DNA of 47,853 nt from JAAYZK01 sp964535025 (GCA_964535025.1 CAZHRW010000201.1:1-47853), one strand, 5' to 3'. Numbered from the stretch's first letter, positions 16,931 to 25,747 are shown. Numbers and translations: made by a program. The notes: generated from the sequence alone by a model not told the origin.

Positions 16931-17592
16931 GCGAAACCGTGACACGATCCCGCGACAACACGGCGGCCGTGCCGGCCAAGTGCATCGCGTGCGACCGCGA
17001 GATGCACCAGGCGGTGGTGTGCGATTACTGCCACGCCTTGAACCCCGTCAACGGGCCGACCGACTACTTCACGCTGCTGGGCGTGCCGCGGCGGTACGAC
17101 CAGGACGCCGATGCGCTGCGCCGGCGCTTCCTGGCGCTCAACCGCCACGCCCACCCGGACTTCCACGCCGGCGAGTCGCCCGAGGTGATCGAGCTGGCGC
17201 TGAACGTCTCGTCGGCCGTCAACGACGCCTACCGGACGCTCAGCGACCCGGTCCGCCGTGCCGACTACCTGCTCGGCCTGCTCGGCGGCCCGGCCGGCGC
17301 CGACGACCGCTCCACGCCGGAGGGGTTCCTCATGGAGATCGCCGACCTGCAGGAGCAAATCGGCGAGGCCCGCGCCGACGGCGACGCCGCGACACTCGAA
17401 CGGATGGCCGCCGATCTGAAGGCCCGCTACCGCGCGATGCTCGCAACGCTCGGGGACCTGTTCGCCCGCTTCGACACGCAGCTCGGCTGCGAAACCCTCC
17501 GGCAGGATGAGCTCAAGCGGATCCGACGACACCTCAACGCCATCAGTTACATTCGGAAGTTGAAAAACACGGCCGAGCTGGGGCAGTGGTGA
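16927..17592 (+). CDS. hscB: J-domain co-chaperone HscB with N-terminal four-cysteine motif
   Basis: 221 aa from the GTG at 16927, which overlaps the iscA stop (GTGA); a second in-frame GTG at 16939 is possible. Residues 19-35 hold C-x2-C-x9-C-x2-C (CIACDREM..VCDYCHALNP), a zinc-binding-like module. Next come DYFTLLG and the J domain with the HPD motif (76-78, HPDFH), which stimulates HscA ATPase, and a C-terminal three-helix domain that binds IscU. E. coli HscB lacks the four-cysteine module, whereas human HSC20/HSCB has one in the same place. Good evidence of the eukaryote-type layout. Confidence 0.92.
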   Translation: MSETVTRSRDNTAAVPAKCIACDREMHQAVVCDYCHALNPVNGPTDYFTLLGVPRRYDQDADALRRRFLALNRHAHPDFHAGESPEVIELALNVSSAVNDAYRTLSDPVRRADYLLGLLGGPAGADDRSTPEGFLMEIADLQEQIGEARADGDAATLERMAADLKARYRAMLATLGDLFARFDTQLGCETLRQDELKRIRRHLNAISYIRKLKNTAELGQW

Positions 17593-17951
17593 AATACGAA
17601 ATCCGAAGCTCGAAATACGAAACAAATGCAAAACAGATAAACAGCAAGACAGCAAACAAAAACGACAAACGACAAACGACAAACGGCAACACGACCAACG
17701 GCAACACGACGAACGGCGACGCCAACGAGGCCCGGAGGGCCGGCATAGTTGTAGCCCACCCCGTGAGGGGTGGGGCAAGGACAACCGCAATGCCAACGAG
17801 GCCCGGAGGGCCGGCACAGTTATAGCCGACCAGGACAGTCGCCGCCCGGAGCTCGGCCGTTCTGGGTTTGCCGTTTTATCCCTTTGCTGTTTGTTTCGTA
17901 TTTCGTGCTTCGTATTTCGTGTTTCGCCGCCACCGGCGGGGAGACGACTCC
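17590..17951. repeat. repeat cluster between hscB and hscA
   Basis: A 359-bp gap inside the isc cluster with no gene. It begins with a GAAATACGAA-type run (17590-17632), then tandem ACGACAAACG-like units (17660-17715), a pair of 36-bp direct repeats at 17721-17756 and 17792-17827 (GCCAACGAGGCCCGGAGGGC...TAGCC), and the GAAATACGAA family in inverted orientation at about 17883-17931. The same family recurs at 19.8, 39.7, 45.1 and 45.5 kb. Confidence 0.8.
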
Positions 17952-19784
17952 ATGAATGACGGTGACGACATCATCCTCGGGATCGACCTGGGCACGACGA
18001 ACTCGCTGGCGGCGTGGTATGCCCCGGGCGGGCCGGAGGTCGTCGGCGCCGGCGGCGAGGCGCTGGTGCCGAGCGTGATCGCCCTGGACGAGGACGGCGT
18101 GACCGTCGGGACGGCCGCGAAGGCCCGGGCGGTGCTCAATCCGCTGGGGACAGTCTATTCCGTCAAGCGCCTGATGGGCCGGGGGATCGCCGACCTGGCC
18201 GACGAGCTGGGCTTCCTGCCGTACCATGTCGTCGAGGGCGAGCACGATACCGTCCGCGTCGAGGTCGGCGGCCGTCTGCTCAGCCCGCAGGAGCTGTCGG
18301 CGATCATCCTCGACGAGGTCCGCCGCCGCGCCGAGCGGGCGCTCGGACGGCCGATCGCCAAGGCGGTTGTCACGGTGCCGGCCTACTTCGACGACGCCCA
18401 GCGCCAGGCCACCCGCGACGCCGGGCGGATCGCCGGGCTGGAGGTCCTGCGGATCGTCAACGAGCCGACCGCCGCGGCCCTGGCCTACGGGCTGGATCGC
18501 CAGGCGAGCGCCACGATCGCCGTGTACGACTTCGGCGGCGGGACCTTCGACGTGAGCCTCCTCCGCGTCGAGGCGGGCGTCTTTCAGGTGCTCAGCACGC
18601 ACGGGGACACGCACCTCGGCGGCGACGACCTGGACCGGGCGCTGATCGACCGGATCACCGGCGAGATCCGCCAGCGGTTCGGCGAGCAGTTGACCTTCCC
18701 GCCGGCGACCCGCCAGGCGCTGCGGCAGTTCGCCGAAGCGACGAAGATCCGCCTGTCGAGCGAGCCGACCGCCACCGTCGAGATCGACCTGGGCGAGGGG
18801 CGGACGTACCGGCGGACGGTCACCCGCGACGAATTCGAGGCGCTGGCGGCGCCCTGGATCGAGCGGACGGTCGCGGCCTGCCGCGAGGCGATGGACGCCG
18901 CGGGCGTGACGCCCGACGCGATCGACGAGGTCGTGATGGTGGGCGGCTCGACGCGGATCCCGCGGGTCGTCCGCCGGGTAGGGGAGGTCTTCGGCCGCGA
19001 GCCCTACACGGCGATCGATCCGGACCGCGTGGTCGCCCTCGGCGCGGCGGTGCAGGCGGGCATCCTCGGCGGGCGCGAGCGGGACATGCTCCTGCTGGAC
19101 GTGACGCCGCTGAGCCTGGGGATCGAGACGCTCGGCGGGGCGATGGGCAAGCTGATCCTCCGCAACAGCACGGTCCCGTGCAAGGCGTCGGAGGTGTTCA
19201 CCACGTCGGTCGACGGGCAGACGTCGGTCGACATCCACGTCCTGCAGGGCGAGCGGGAGCTGGTGAAGGATTGTCGTTCGCTGGGCCGCTTCAAGCTGTC
19301 GGGCCTGCCGCCCATGCCGGCCGGGGCGCCGCGGATCCGTGTGACGTTCCTGATCGACGCCAACGGGATCCTCCACGTCACGGCGTTGGAGGAGCGGTCG
19401 GGTCGCGAGGCGTCCATCCAGATCACCCCCTCCCACGGGCTGACGGGCGAGGAGGTCGACCGGATGGTGCACGCGTCGTGGACGTACGCCCGCGAGGACA
19501 TGACGGCCCACCGGATGATCGACCTGCGCAACGAGGCGGCGCGGATCCTCGCGGCGATCGACAAGGCCCTGGCCCACGTGCCCGACGCGCTCGACGACGC
19601 CGGCCGCCGGCGACTGGACGACGCGGTCGACCGTCTCAAGGCCCTGCTGGCCGCCGGCGACGACCCCGACGCCGTCTACGACGCGATGACCGCCGCCAAC
19701 GAGGCCGCGGCCCCGCTGACCGCGGCCCAGATGGACGCCGTGCTCAAGCGGACGGTCAAGGGCAGGAAGATGGAGGACATGTAG
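17952..19784 (+). CDS. hscA: Hsp70-type chaperone HscA
   Basis: 610 aa, close to the 616 of E. coli HscA. N-terminal ATPase domain: phosphate-1 motif IDLGTTNS (about 11-18), VPAYFDDAQRQATRDAG, the DFGGGTFDVSLL phosphate-2 motif (about 193-204) and GGSTRIPRV; then the substrate-binding domain (DVTPLSLGIETLGG). It binds the LPPVK motif of IscU and drives cluster transfer with HscB. Start ATG at 17952; the frame opens earlier but through the repeat cluster. It is separated from hscB and fdx by repeat-filled gaps, so it may have acquired its own transcription. Confidence 0.94.
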   Translation: MNDGDDIILGIDLGTTNSLAAWYAPGGPEVVGAGGEALVPSVIALDEDGVTVGTAAKARAVLNPLGTVYSVKRLMGRGIADLADELGFLPYHVVEGEHDTVRVEVGGRLLSPQELSAIILDEVRRRAERALGRPIAKAVVTVPAYFDDAQRQATRDAGRIAGLEVLRIVNEPTAAALAYGLDRQASATIAVYDFGGGTFDVSLLRVEAGVFQVLSTHGDTHLGGDDLDRALIDRITGEIRQRFGEQLTFPPATRQALRQFAEATKIRLSSEPTATVEIDLGEGRTYRRTVTRDEFEALAAPWIERTVAACREAMDAAGVTPDAIDEVVMVGGSTRIPRVVRRVGEVFGREPYTAIDPDRVVALGAAVQAGILGGRERDMLLLDVTPLSLGIETLGGAMGKLILRNSTVPCKASEVFTTSVDGQTSVDIHVLQGERELVKDCRSLGRFKLSGLPPMPAGAPRIRVTFLIDANGILHVTALEERSGREASIQITPSHGLTGEEVDRMVHASWTYAREDMTAHRMIDLRNEAARILAAIDKALAHVPDALDDAGRRRLDDAVDRLKALLAAGDDPDAVYDAMTAANEAAAPLTAAQMDAVLKRTVKGRKMEDM

Positions 19785-20200
19785 CGTGAAACTCGACATC
19801 CGAAGCTCGAAACACGACACAAACTCGAAACGGCTCCCCTGACGGAGAAATACGAAATTCGAAGCTCGAAATACGAAACAAATTCGAAACGCCAAAACAG
19901 CAAGACGGCAAACAAAAACGGCAAACGGCAAGACGAAAAACGGCAAAAGCAACGGCGCGAGAGCCACAAAGGGCACAAAGATAGAAGGGAAAGAACAGCA
20001 ACGACACAGCCAGCCACAGAGGGCACAAAGGGCACAGAGACTAACGGCGGCCACAGAGTTCACAGACCGCTCTCTATGTTCTCCCGCCTCCGCCCAGGCT
20101 TCGGCGTGGCAAGCCGTGCTCTCTGTGGCGCAAGCTGTTGCCGTTCTTTCGTTAACTTGGATATTGGCTATTCCTTGTTGGATATTGGATATTCGCCGTT
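19785..20200. repeat. repeat cluster between hscA and fdx
   Basis: 430-bp gap (19785-20214) without genes. Three layers: GAAATACGAA-type repeats (19785-19945); a partial copy of the CCACAAAGGGCACAAAG palindromic element (19960-20145), which shares a GCTTGCCACGCCGAAGCC segment with the copy at 45.2 kb in opposite orientation; and short TTGGATATTGG tandems (20156-20195). Nothing like a promoter is obvious, except that this AT-rich end lies just before fdx. Confidence 0.8.
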
Positions 20201-20214
20201 AAGGTACCTGGCAC

Positions 20215-20568
20215 ATGGCAATCTATCGCGTAACCTTTGAGCCGGCGGGGGTGACGGTGGAGGTGGATCCGGCGGACTACCCGTACGGCGACCACGGCCG
20301 TCCGGGCAGCGTGCTGGATATCGCGCTGACGCACGGGGTCGAGATCGAGCATGCGTGCGGGGGCGTGGGGGCGTGCAGCACGTGCCACGTGATCGTCGAG
20401 CAGGGCTGGGAGCACCTCAGCGAGCCGAGCGATGAGGAACTGGACCGGGTGGAGCAGGCGCCCGGCAACACCGTCCGCAGCCGTCTGGCCTGTCAGGCGG
20501 TGGTCGGCGGCGACGTGACCGTCCGCGTGCCCGGCTGGAACCGCAACGCGGCCAAGGAGTCCGACTGA
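20215..20568 (+). CDS. fdx: [2Fe-2S] ferredoxin, adrenodoxin type
   Basis: 117 aa. The four cluster ligands appear as CGGVGACSTC plus a Cys about 36 residues on (LACQAVVGG), the C-x5-C-x2-C-xn-C spacing of Isc ferredoxins. It supplies electrons for sulfur reduction on IscU. Its last base overlaps the iscX start (TGATG), so the two are coupled. Confidence 0.95.
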   Translation: MAIYRVTFEPAGVTVEVDPADYPYGDHGRPGSVLDIALTHGVEIEHACGGVGACSTCHVIVEQGWEHLSEPSDEELDRVEQAPGNTVRSRLACQAVVGGDVTVRVPGWNRNAAKESD

Positions 20569-20777
20569 TGCCCGCACTGAAATGGACCGACGCCGACGAG
20601 ATCGGCTACCAATTGTCCGAGGCCTACCCCGACGACGACCCGCTCCAAATCCGCTTCACCGACCTGCGCCGGCGGGTGCTCGCCCTCGACGGCTTCGACG
20701 ACGATCCCGCCGCCGGCGGCGAAGGGATCCTCGAAGCGATCCAGATGGCGTGGGTCGAGTATGCGCGGGAGGGGTGA
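20568..20777 (+). CDS. iscX: Fe-S assembly protein IscX
   Basis: 69 aa acidic protein with the IscX pattern: LKWTDADEIG at the start, YPDDDP and RFTDL in the middle, and LDGFDDDP followed by EGILEAIQMAWVEYARE at the end. IscX binds IscS and iron and tunes sulfur transfer. Last gene of the cluster, as in E. coli. Confidence 0.95.
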   Translation: MPALKWTDADEIGYQLSEAYPDDDPLQIRFTDLRRRVLALDGFDDDPAAGGEGILEAIQMAWVEYAREG

Positions 20778-20801
20778 ACGGCGAGGAACGGCGGAGGCGC
20801 A

Positions 20802-20960
20802 TGTAGGGGCAGGCCTTGCTGCGCGGCGGGGTGGGTGGCAACTCGGTGCCCACGCGAGCGGATGCCGGTCTGCGACGACGCGAATGCGTGCGGCCAAGGC
20901 TGTAATCCGTCCCCATCGCGTGGGCAGGCTCGCGGTCGGCTCGGCTGCGCCACCCTACAG
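20802..20960. repeat. imperfect ~160-bp palindromic element
   Basis: Between the convergent iscX and GGDEF genes. An 11-bp perfect inverted repeat, TGCCCACGCGA (20847-20857) with TCGCGTGGGCA (20916-20926), lies inside outer arms GTAGGG (about 20804) and CCCTAC (about 20955). It could fold into a long hairpin and act as a bidirectional transcription barrier. The right arm covers the end of the GGDEF gene. Confidence 0.6.
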
Positions 20961-22028
20961 CGCCGTCCCTTGGGCCTTGGTCGTCGGCGCGCCTGTCTGC
21001 CGCAGATCACTGTAGAGGACCAGGCGGTTCCGCCCGGCCTGTTTGGCGGCGTAGAGGGCCTGGTCGGCCATGCAGACGAGGGCGTCGGCGGAGGCGGGCC
21101 CGTCGCGGTGGAGGTTGGCCAGGCCCATCGAGAGGGTCAGCTCGCGTCCGACGTGGGTGTAGCGGGCGCGCCAGGCGGCGACCTGGTCGCGGATGCGCTG
21201 GGTGACGGTGATCGCCAGGTCGATGGAGGTGTGGGGCAGCAGCAGGACGAACTCGTCCCCGCCGTACCGGGCGGCGACGTCGCTGGCGCGGAGGGTGGCG
21301 CGGATGGCCCGGGCGGTGGCGACGAGGATCTTGTCGCCCATCTGGTGGCCGAGCGTGTCGTTGAGGCTCTTGTAGTGGTCCAGGTCCATCATCACGCAGG
21401 TCAGGTCGAACTCGTAGCGCGTCGCCTCGCCGAAGCAGCGTTCCAGTTCCCCGGCGAAGTGCCGCCGGTTGGTCAGGTCGGTCAGGTAGTCGGTGGTGGC
21501 CAGCCGGTGCAGCTTGGCCAGCGACTCCTGGAGCTGGAGGTTCTTGACCCGCACCTCCTCGACGGTGGCCTCGAGCTGCTGCTGGAGCCGGCGGTTCTCG
21601 CGGCGGACGTGGTGTTGGCGGATGTTCTTCTCGACCACCAGCGGGATGGCGAACAGGTAGTCGCCGAGCTTGATGATGTAGTCCTGGGCGCCCAGGTGGA
21701 TCGCCCGGGAGGCGGTCTCGCCGACGTTCTCGCCGGTGACGAAGATGATCGGCACGTCGCTGGCCGCGGTGAAGCGTTCCAGCACGTCCAGGCCGGTTGC
21801 GTCGGGCAGGTTGTAGTCCAGCAGGATCACGTCGAAGGCGTTCGGGTCGAGCGCCTCGCATTCGGCGGCGGTGGCGGCGCAGACGATCCGGTCGGCGTCG
21901 TCGTCGTCGAAGTACAGCCGCAGCGCATCGGCGATCAGCTCGCCGTGGTCGCTGTCGTCCTCGACGATCAGCGTCCGCGGGCAGCGCCGCGGCAGCGTTT
22001 CCTCGGGCGGGTGGGGGTCAGGAGCCAT
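20955..22028 (-). CDS. receiver-GGDEF response regulator (diguanylate cyclase)
   Basis: 357 aa. Residues 18-135 are a CheY-like receiver with the acidic pair VEDD, the phospho-acceptor Asp in VILLDYNLPD, and the Thr of FVTGEN. A coiled coil with NRRLQQQLEATVEEV (about 150-185) leads into a GGDEF domain with an intact RYGGDEF active site and, five residues before it, the inhibitory RxxD site (RASD). It should make c-di-GMP, with product feedback. Start ATG has a GAGGA site and overlaps the upstream receiver gene by 11 bp; probably phosphorylated by the kinase of the same operon. Confidence 0.93.
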   Translation of the reverse strand: MAPDPHPPEETLPRRCPRTLIVEDDSDHGELIADALRLYFDDDDADRIVCAATAAECEALDPNAFDVILLDYNLPDATGLDVLERFTAASDVPIIFVTGENVGETASRAIHLGAQDYIIKLGDYLFAIPLVVEKNIRQHHVRRENRRLQQQLEATVEEVRVKNLQLQESLAKLHRLATTDYLTDLTNRRHFAGELERCFGEATRYEFDLTCVMMDLDHYKSLNDTLGHQMGDKILVATARAIRATLRASDVAARYGGDEFVLLLPHTSIDLAITVTQRIRDQVAAWRARYTHVGRELTLSMGLANLHRDGPASADALVCMADQALYAAKQAGRNRLVLYSDLRQTGAPTTKAQGTAL

Positions 22029-22485
22029 CGGTTTCCTCGCGATCGCCCCGGGGGTGCAGGGCGGTCCAGGTGGCGGCGATCCGGCCGACGGTGTCGGCCA
22101 GTTGGGCCGGCGTGGCCGGCTTGACGGCGAAGCCGTCGGCCCCGTTGACGGTGGCCAGGCGCTGCTGGACGTCGTCGGTCATGCTGGTGAGCACGACGAC
22201 GGGGATGTCGGCGAATTGGCGGTCCTGGCGGATCCTCGCCAGGGCGGTCTGGCCGCCGGCGCCGGGCATCTCGATGTCCAGGTAGATCAGCGCCGGGCGC
22301 GGCGCGGCGGCGTAGGGCCCGCGGGCGTAGAGGAAGTCCAGCGCCTCCTCGCCGGAGGCCACCTCGTGGACCGTGGCGGCGGCGACGGCCTCGGCGAGCG
22401 CCTCGCGGAGCACCCGGCGCGCGTCGTCGTCGTCGTCAACCAACAGGATGGCAGGTCGCGTCGCTGTGTTCTCCACGGCAGTCAT
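22018..22485 (-). CDS. stand-alone response regulator receiver
   Basis: 155 aa single receiver domain: VDDDDDARR, phospho-acceptor Asp in LIYLDIEMPG, Thr/Ser in VVLTSMTDD and Lys in GFAVKPATP. Similar to the Rcp1/CheY-like regulators that accompany bacteriophytochrome or hybrid kinases. It overlaps the kinase gene by 50 bp and the GGDEF gene by 11 bp, so all three are one tightly coupled unit. It may shuttle phosphate or act on a protein partner. Confidence 0.9.
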   Translation of the reverse strand: MTAVENTATRPAILLVDDDDDARRVLREALAEAVAAATVHEVASGEEALDFLYARGPYAAAPRPALIYLDIEMPGAGGQTALARIRQDRQFADIPVVVLTSMTDDVQQRLATVNGADGFAVKPATPAQLADTVGRIAATWTALHPRGDREETDGS

Positions 22486-24046
22486 CGGCGGCGGTGTCCT
22501 CGCTTGGGGGGGTGCATCGTGCTTTGGGGAACGACACGTGGAAGATCGAGCCGCGACCGAGCTCGCCGGTCACCCAGGCGCGGCCGTCGTAGCGGGCGGC
22601 GATGGCGCTGACGCCGGCCAGGCCGACCCCCTTGCCGGTCGTGCCGGCCGCAGCGCCGGCGGCGCGGCGGAAGACGGTGAAGATCCGCCGGCGGTCGGCG
22701 GCGGCGATGCCGATGCCGTTGTCGGCCACGTGGAAGACGATGTGCCGCGCGTCGGCGTCGGCGGAGATCTCGATGCGGCCGTCGGCGCGGTCGCCCATGT
22801 ACTTGATGGCGTTGTCCACCAGGTTCATGAAGACCTGGCGGAGGTGGGTGGCCTCGATGTACAGCTCGCCCATCGCCGGCGCGACGTGCAGCTCGATGCC
22901 CTTGGCGCGCAGCTCGTAGTCGAAGCTGGAGCGCACCTGTTCGAGCACGGCGGCGACGTCCACCCGCGCCGGCCGCGGCGGCCGCGAGCCGATCCGCGAC
23001 AGCTCGAGCAGGTCGTTGATCAGGTCGGTCTGGCTCTCGACGTTGGCGACGATCCGCTCGAGGCGGTTGACGACGTCGGCGGGCAGGTGGTCGCGCCATT
23101 TCCGCAGGGCCATCGCGGCCATCCCGCCGATGTTCCGCAGGGGGGCGTTGAGGTCGTGGGTGACGGCGCGGAGGAACTGCTGGTGGTCGGCCATCTCGGC
23201 GCGGAGGCGGGCGTTGGCGTGGTCGAGGTCGGCGGTCCGCCGGCGGACCTGCGCTTCGAGCCGCTCGTTGGTGGTCATCAGCAGCCGGTGCTGATCGTCG
23301 AGCCTGGCGGCCATGGCGTTGAAGCTGGCGGCCAGGGCGCCGATCTCGTCGCGTCCGCCGGCGTCGGCGCGGACGCCGTAATCGCCGTCGGCCAGGCGGC
23401 GCGTCGCGGCCGCCAGGCGGCGGATGGGGCGGACCAGCACCCAGGTGACCGCGGCGTGGGAGATGGGGACGAAGCCCAGCACGAACGCCACGATCAGCAG
23501 CGCCATGGTCATCTGCGCCCGGCCGAGCCGCTCGTTCATCGAGTGGGTGTCGACCACCAGCCGGACCGACCCGGCGACGGGCGCCTCGCCGTCGTCGCCG
23601 GCCAGGACCGGCCGCGTCGCCCGCATCCGGTCGGGCCCGATCCGCTCGGTGACGGCCAGCTCGGCCGCGCCGGTCGCGGCCAAGAGGTCCGCCGGCATCG
23701 ACGGCGCCGTCGCCCGGGCCACCAGGCGACCGTCGCGGGTGTGGACGGCGGCGCCGAGGACGGACCGGTGGCGGCTGAACCGCTCGACGACCTGCTGGAC
23801 GCCGCCGGTGTCCCCGCGGACGAGCCGGTCGGCGACCGACAGGCGGAGCATCTCGGCCATGTGGCCGGCCTGGTCGAGGCTCGTCTGGGACGCCCAGCGG
23901 CTCAGCAGGCGGTTGGACAACCACCCGCCCAGCCCCGCCGCCGACGCGACGACCGCCAGCAGGAGCATCGCGGCCTTCGTGCGCAGCCCGCGACCGACGG
24001 CGGACGACGGCGCGGCCGAGCGTAAGTGTCTGCGTCGCAAGGTCAT
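22436..24046 (-). CDS. membrane sensor histidine kinase
   Basis: 536 aa. Membrane segments at about 24-48 and 180-205 flank a ~130-aa periplasmic sensor; a HAMP domain follows (about 205-260), then a coiled coil. The HisKA domain has the H-box AVTHDLNAPLRN, and the ATPase domain shows the N-box NLVDNAIKYMG, G1 VADNGIGIA and G2 GKGVGLAGV. The phytochrome-like H-box (THDLNAPLR) fits kinases that pair with Rcp1-type receivers such as the next gene. The sensor domain has no family I recognise. The last 16 residues are encoded over the receiver gene. Confidence 0.92.
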   Translation of the reverse strand: MTLRRRHLRSAAPSSAVGRGLRTKAAMLLLAVVASAAGLGGWLSNRLLSRWASQTSLDQAGHMAEMLRLSVADRLVRGDTGGVQQVVERFSRHRSVLGAAVHTRDGRLVARATAPSMPADLLAATGAAELAVTERIGPDRMRATRPVLAGDDGEAPVAGSVRLVVDTHSMNERLGRAQMTMALLIVAFVLGFVPISHAAVTWVLVRPIRRLAAATRRLADGDYGVRADAGGRDEIGALAASFNAMAARLDDQHRLLMTTNERLEAQVRRRTADLDHANARLRAEMADHQQFLRAVTHDLNAPLRNIGGMAAMALRKWRDHLPADVVNRLERIVANVESQTDLINDLLELSRIGSRPPRPARVDVAAVLEQVRSSFDYELRAKGIELHVAPAMGELYIEATHLRQVFMNLVDNAIKYMGDRADGRIEISADADARHIVFHVADNGIGIAAADRRRIFTVFRRAAGAAAGTTGKGVGLAGVSAIAARYDGRAWVTGELGRGSIFHVSFPKARCTPPSEDTAADDCRGEHSDATCHPVG

Positions 24047-24265
24047 TCGATCCGTGTTGGGCGTTGATCCCTAAGAACGTACGCTTGTCTCATCTATCGG
24101 CGGGAAAGCCGCTTCGCTTCGATTAGTTCGCCCCGCGCGGCCGGCCGTCCACGCCCGGCGGGCGAAGATGTTGCATGAAAAGAAGTTAGACGCCGCCGCC
24201 GGCCCCGCCGGCCCGGTCGGATCGTTCTAACGTGAGGAAACTAAGGAATATCCCTTAATTGAGGC

Positions 24266-24294
24266 TTGCAAGGAATGGGATTTTGCCCTATAAG
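24266..24294 (+). promoter_or_regulatory. sigma-70-type promoter of the sigma-54 activator gene
   Basis: TTGCAA (24266-24271), 17-bp spacer, TATAAG (24289-24294), in a local AT-rich patch of the 367-bp gap 24047-24413. The leader to the activator start is about 112 nt. No other gene or repeat seen in the gap, which also must hold the divergent kinase promoter. Confidence 0.65.
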
Positions 24295-24413
24295 AGAGTG
24301 AGAAGGAGAGTTGGAGGAAGCGTGGGATGGACCACGGGAGGATGGATTAGGCAAGCTCATATCACCGGCTGTCTCACGTCGCTCAAACGCCTCCAAGTCG
24401 TTACATTTGGTTC

Positions 24414-25472
24414 ATGGCTCCAGATGCTCGGACAACCCCGTCTGTTCCGGGTAACCCGGTGTCTATCGACGTAGGTGCCGATTCGGCCCTGATTGGGACG
24501 AGCTTTCTCTTTCGGCAGACGCTGAACGTTGTAGACTCGGTTGCCGAGAACGATTGCATTGTTCTGCTCGAGGGCGAAAGCGGCACGGGCAAGGAACTGC
24601 TCGCGCGCCGCATCCACCTGAAGTCCTCGCGGCGCGGCAAGCCCTTCATCCCCCTCAACTGCGCGGGCGTCAGCGAGACGCTCTTTCCCAGTCAGTTGTT
24701 CGGCCACGTCAAGGGCGCGTTCACCGGTGCGGCGAGCGAGACGCTCGGCGTGGTGCGGGCCGCCGCCGGCGGGACGCTGTTGCTGGACGAGATCGGCGAG
24801 GTCCCCCTGACGCTCCAGGCGTCCATGCTCCGCCTGCTGCAGGAGCGCGAGGTGATCCCCGTCGGCGCCAGCCGTCCGATCATCGTCGATACCCGCTTCG
24901 TCGTCTCGACCAACCGGAGCCTCCAGCGGATGGTCCAGGAGGGGCTGTTCCGCGCCGACCTGTATCACCGGGTGAACATCGTCCGGATCGAGGTGCCGCC
25001 GCTGCGGTCGCGGCCGGAGGACATCGACGTGCTGGTCGAGTACTACCTCGACTTCTTCGCCCGCGAGTACCGCCGCGGCCGTATCGAGTTGAGCAAGGGC
25101 CTCCGCCAGGAGATCCGCACCTACAGTTGGCCGGGCAACGTCCGCGAGCTGCGGGGGTATATCGAGCGGCTCTACGCGACCGACACGGTCCCGGTCGCCC
25201 CCGCCCTGCACACGTGGGACGACGGGTACCTCTACGGCGCCGCCGACACGCCCGCCCCGACCGTCGGCCCCGAAATCGGGCGGATCACGCACTTCGGCGA
25301 GGGTGACGACCCCATGGAGGTCTACACCCTCGCCTTCGTCGAACAGCAGGCCATTCGCCGGGCCCTCCACTACACCGGCGGCAACCGCTCTATCGCCGCC
25401 CGTCTGCTGGACATCCACCGCAGCACCCTGCTGCGGAAGCTCCGCCTCTACCGCCTCGACGACGAATTCTAG
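24414..25472 (+). CDS. sigma-54-dependent transcription activator without receiver domain
   Basis: 352 aa AAA+ enhancer-binding protein. Walker A GESGTGKE (54-61), the sigma-54-contacting loop GAFTGA (101-106), Walker B TLLLDEIGE (121-129) and the sensor/arginine-finger region FRADLYHRVN. A Fis-type helix-turn-helix is at the C-terminus (TGGNRSIAARLL..RSTLLRKLR). There is no N-terminal receiver or other sensory domain: residues 1-25 lead straight into the AAA+ domain, as in PspF-like activators that are controlled by a partner protein. No strong ribosome-binding site at this ATG. A -24/-12 promoter and a pseudo-receiver gene follow immediately. Confidence 0.92.
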   Translation: MAPDARTTPSVPGNPVSIDVGADSALIGTSFLFRQTLNVVDSVAENDCIVLLEGESGTGKELLARRIHLKSSRRGKPFIPLNCAGVSETLFPSQLFGHVKGAFTGAASETLGVVRAAAGGTLLLDEIGEVPLTLQASMLRLLQEREVIPVGASRPIIVDTRFVVSTNRSLQRMVQEGLFRADLYHRVNIVRIEVPPLRSRPEDIDVLVEYYLDFFAREYRRGRIELSKGLRQEIRTYSWPGNVRELRGYIERLYATDTVPVAPALHTWDDGYLYGAADTPAPTVGPEIGRITHFGEGDDPMEVYTLAFVEQQAIRRALHYTGGNRSIAARLLDIHRSTLLRKLRLYRLDDEF

Positions 25473-25747
25473 CCCCTCCGCCCGCCGCGTCCGAAGATCC
25501 CCATTTCCGGTCATGGCCGTCGGTCCATCGGGTCGATGCTACTGCTGCGCGGGTGGTGTGTCGCAAGTCGCGCCGGTGCCGCGAAATGCGGCGCGCGGCG
25601 CCGCGGGGCGCACCAGGCACTGACGTGTTTTGCGGCGCCGCGACGGCGGCGTTGGGGCCGTCTCGGGCATCGCGTTTTTGCTTGGGATTCTTTAAGCCTA
25701 GTTTTCAACGTCCCTTGCAGTACGTTCATCGCTCGCCTGTCCGCCGG

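Noticed and set aside
20211..20225. TGGCAC just before fdx as a sigma-54 -24 element
   Set aside because: No TTGC-like element 4-5 bases later, and it overlaps the fdx start codon.
24274..24284. TGGGATTTTGC as a possible second -24/-12 promoter
   Set aside because: The GG and GC are 8 bases apart; the -24/-12 spacing needs 12.
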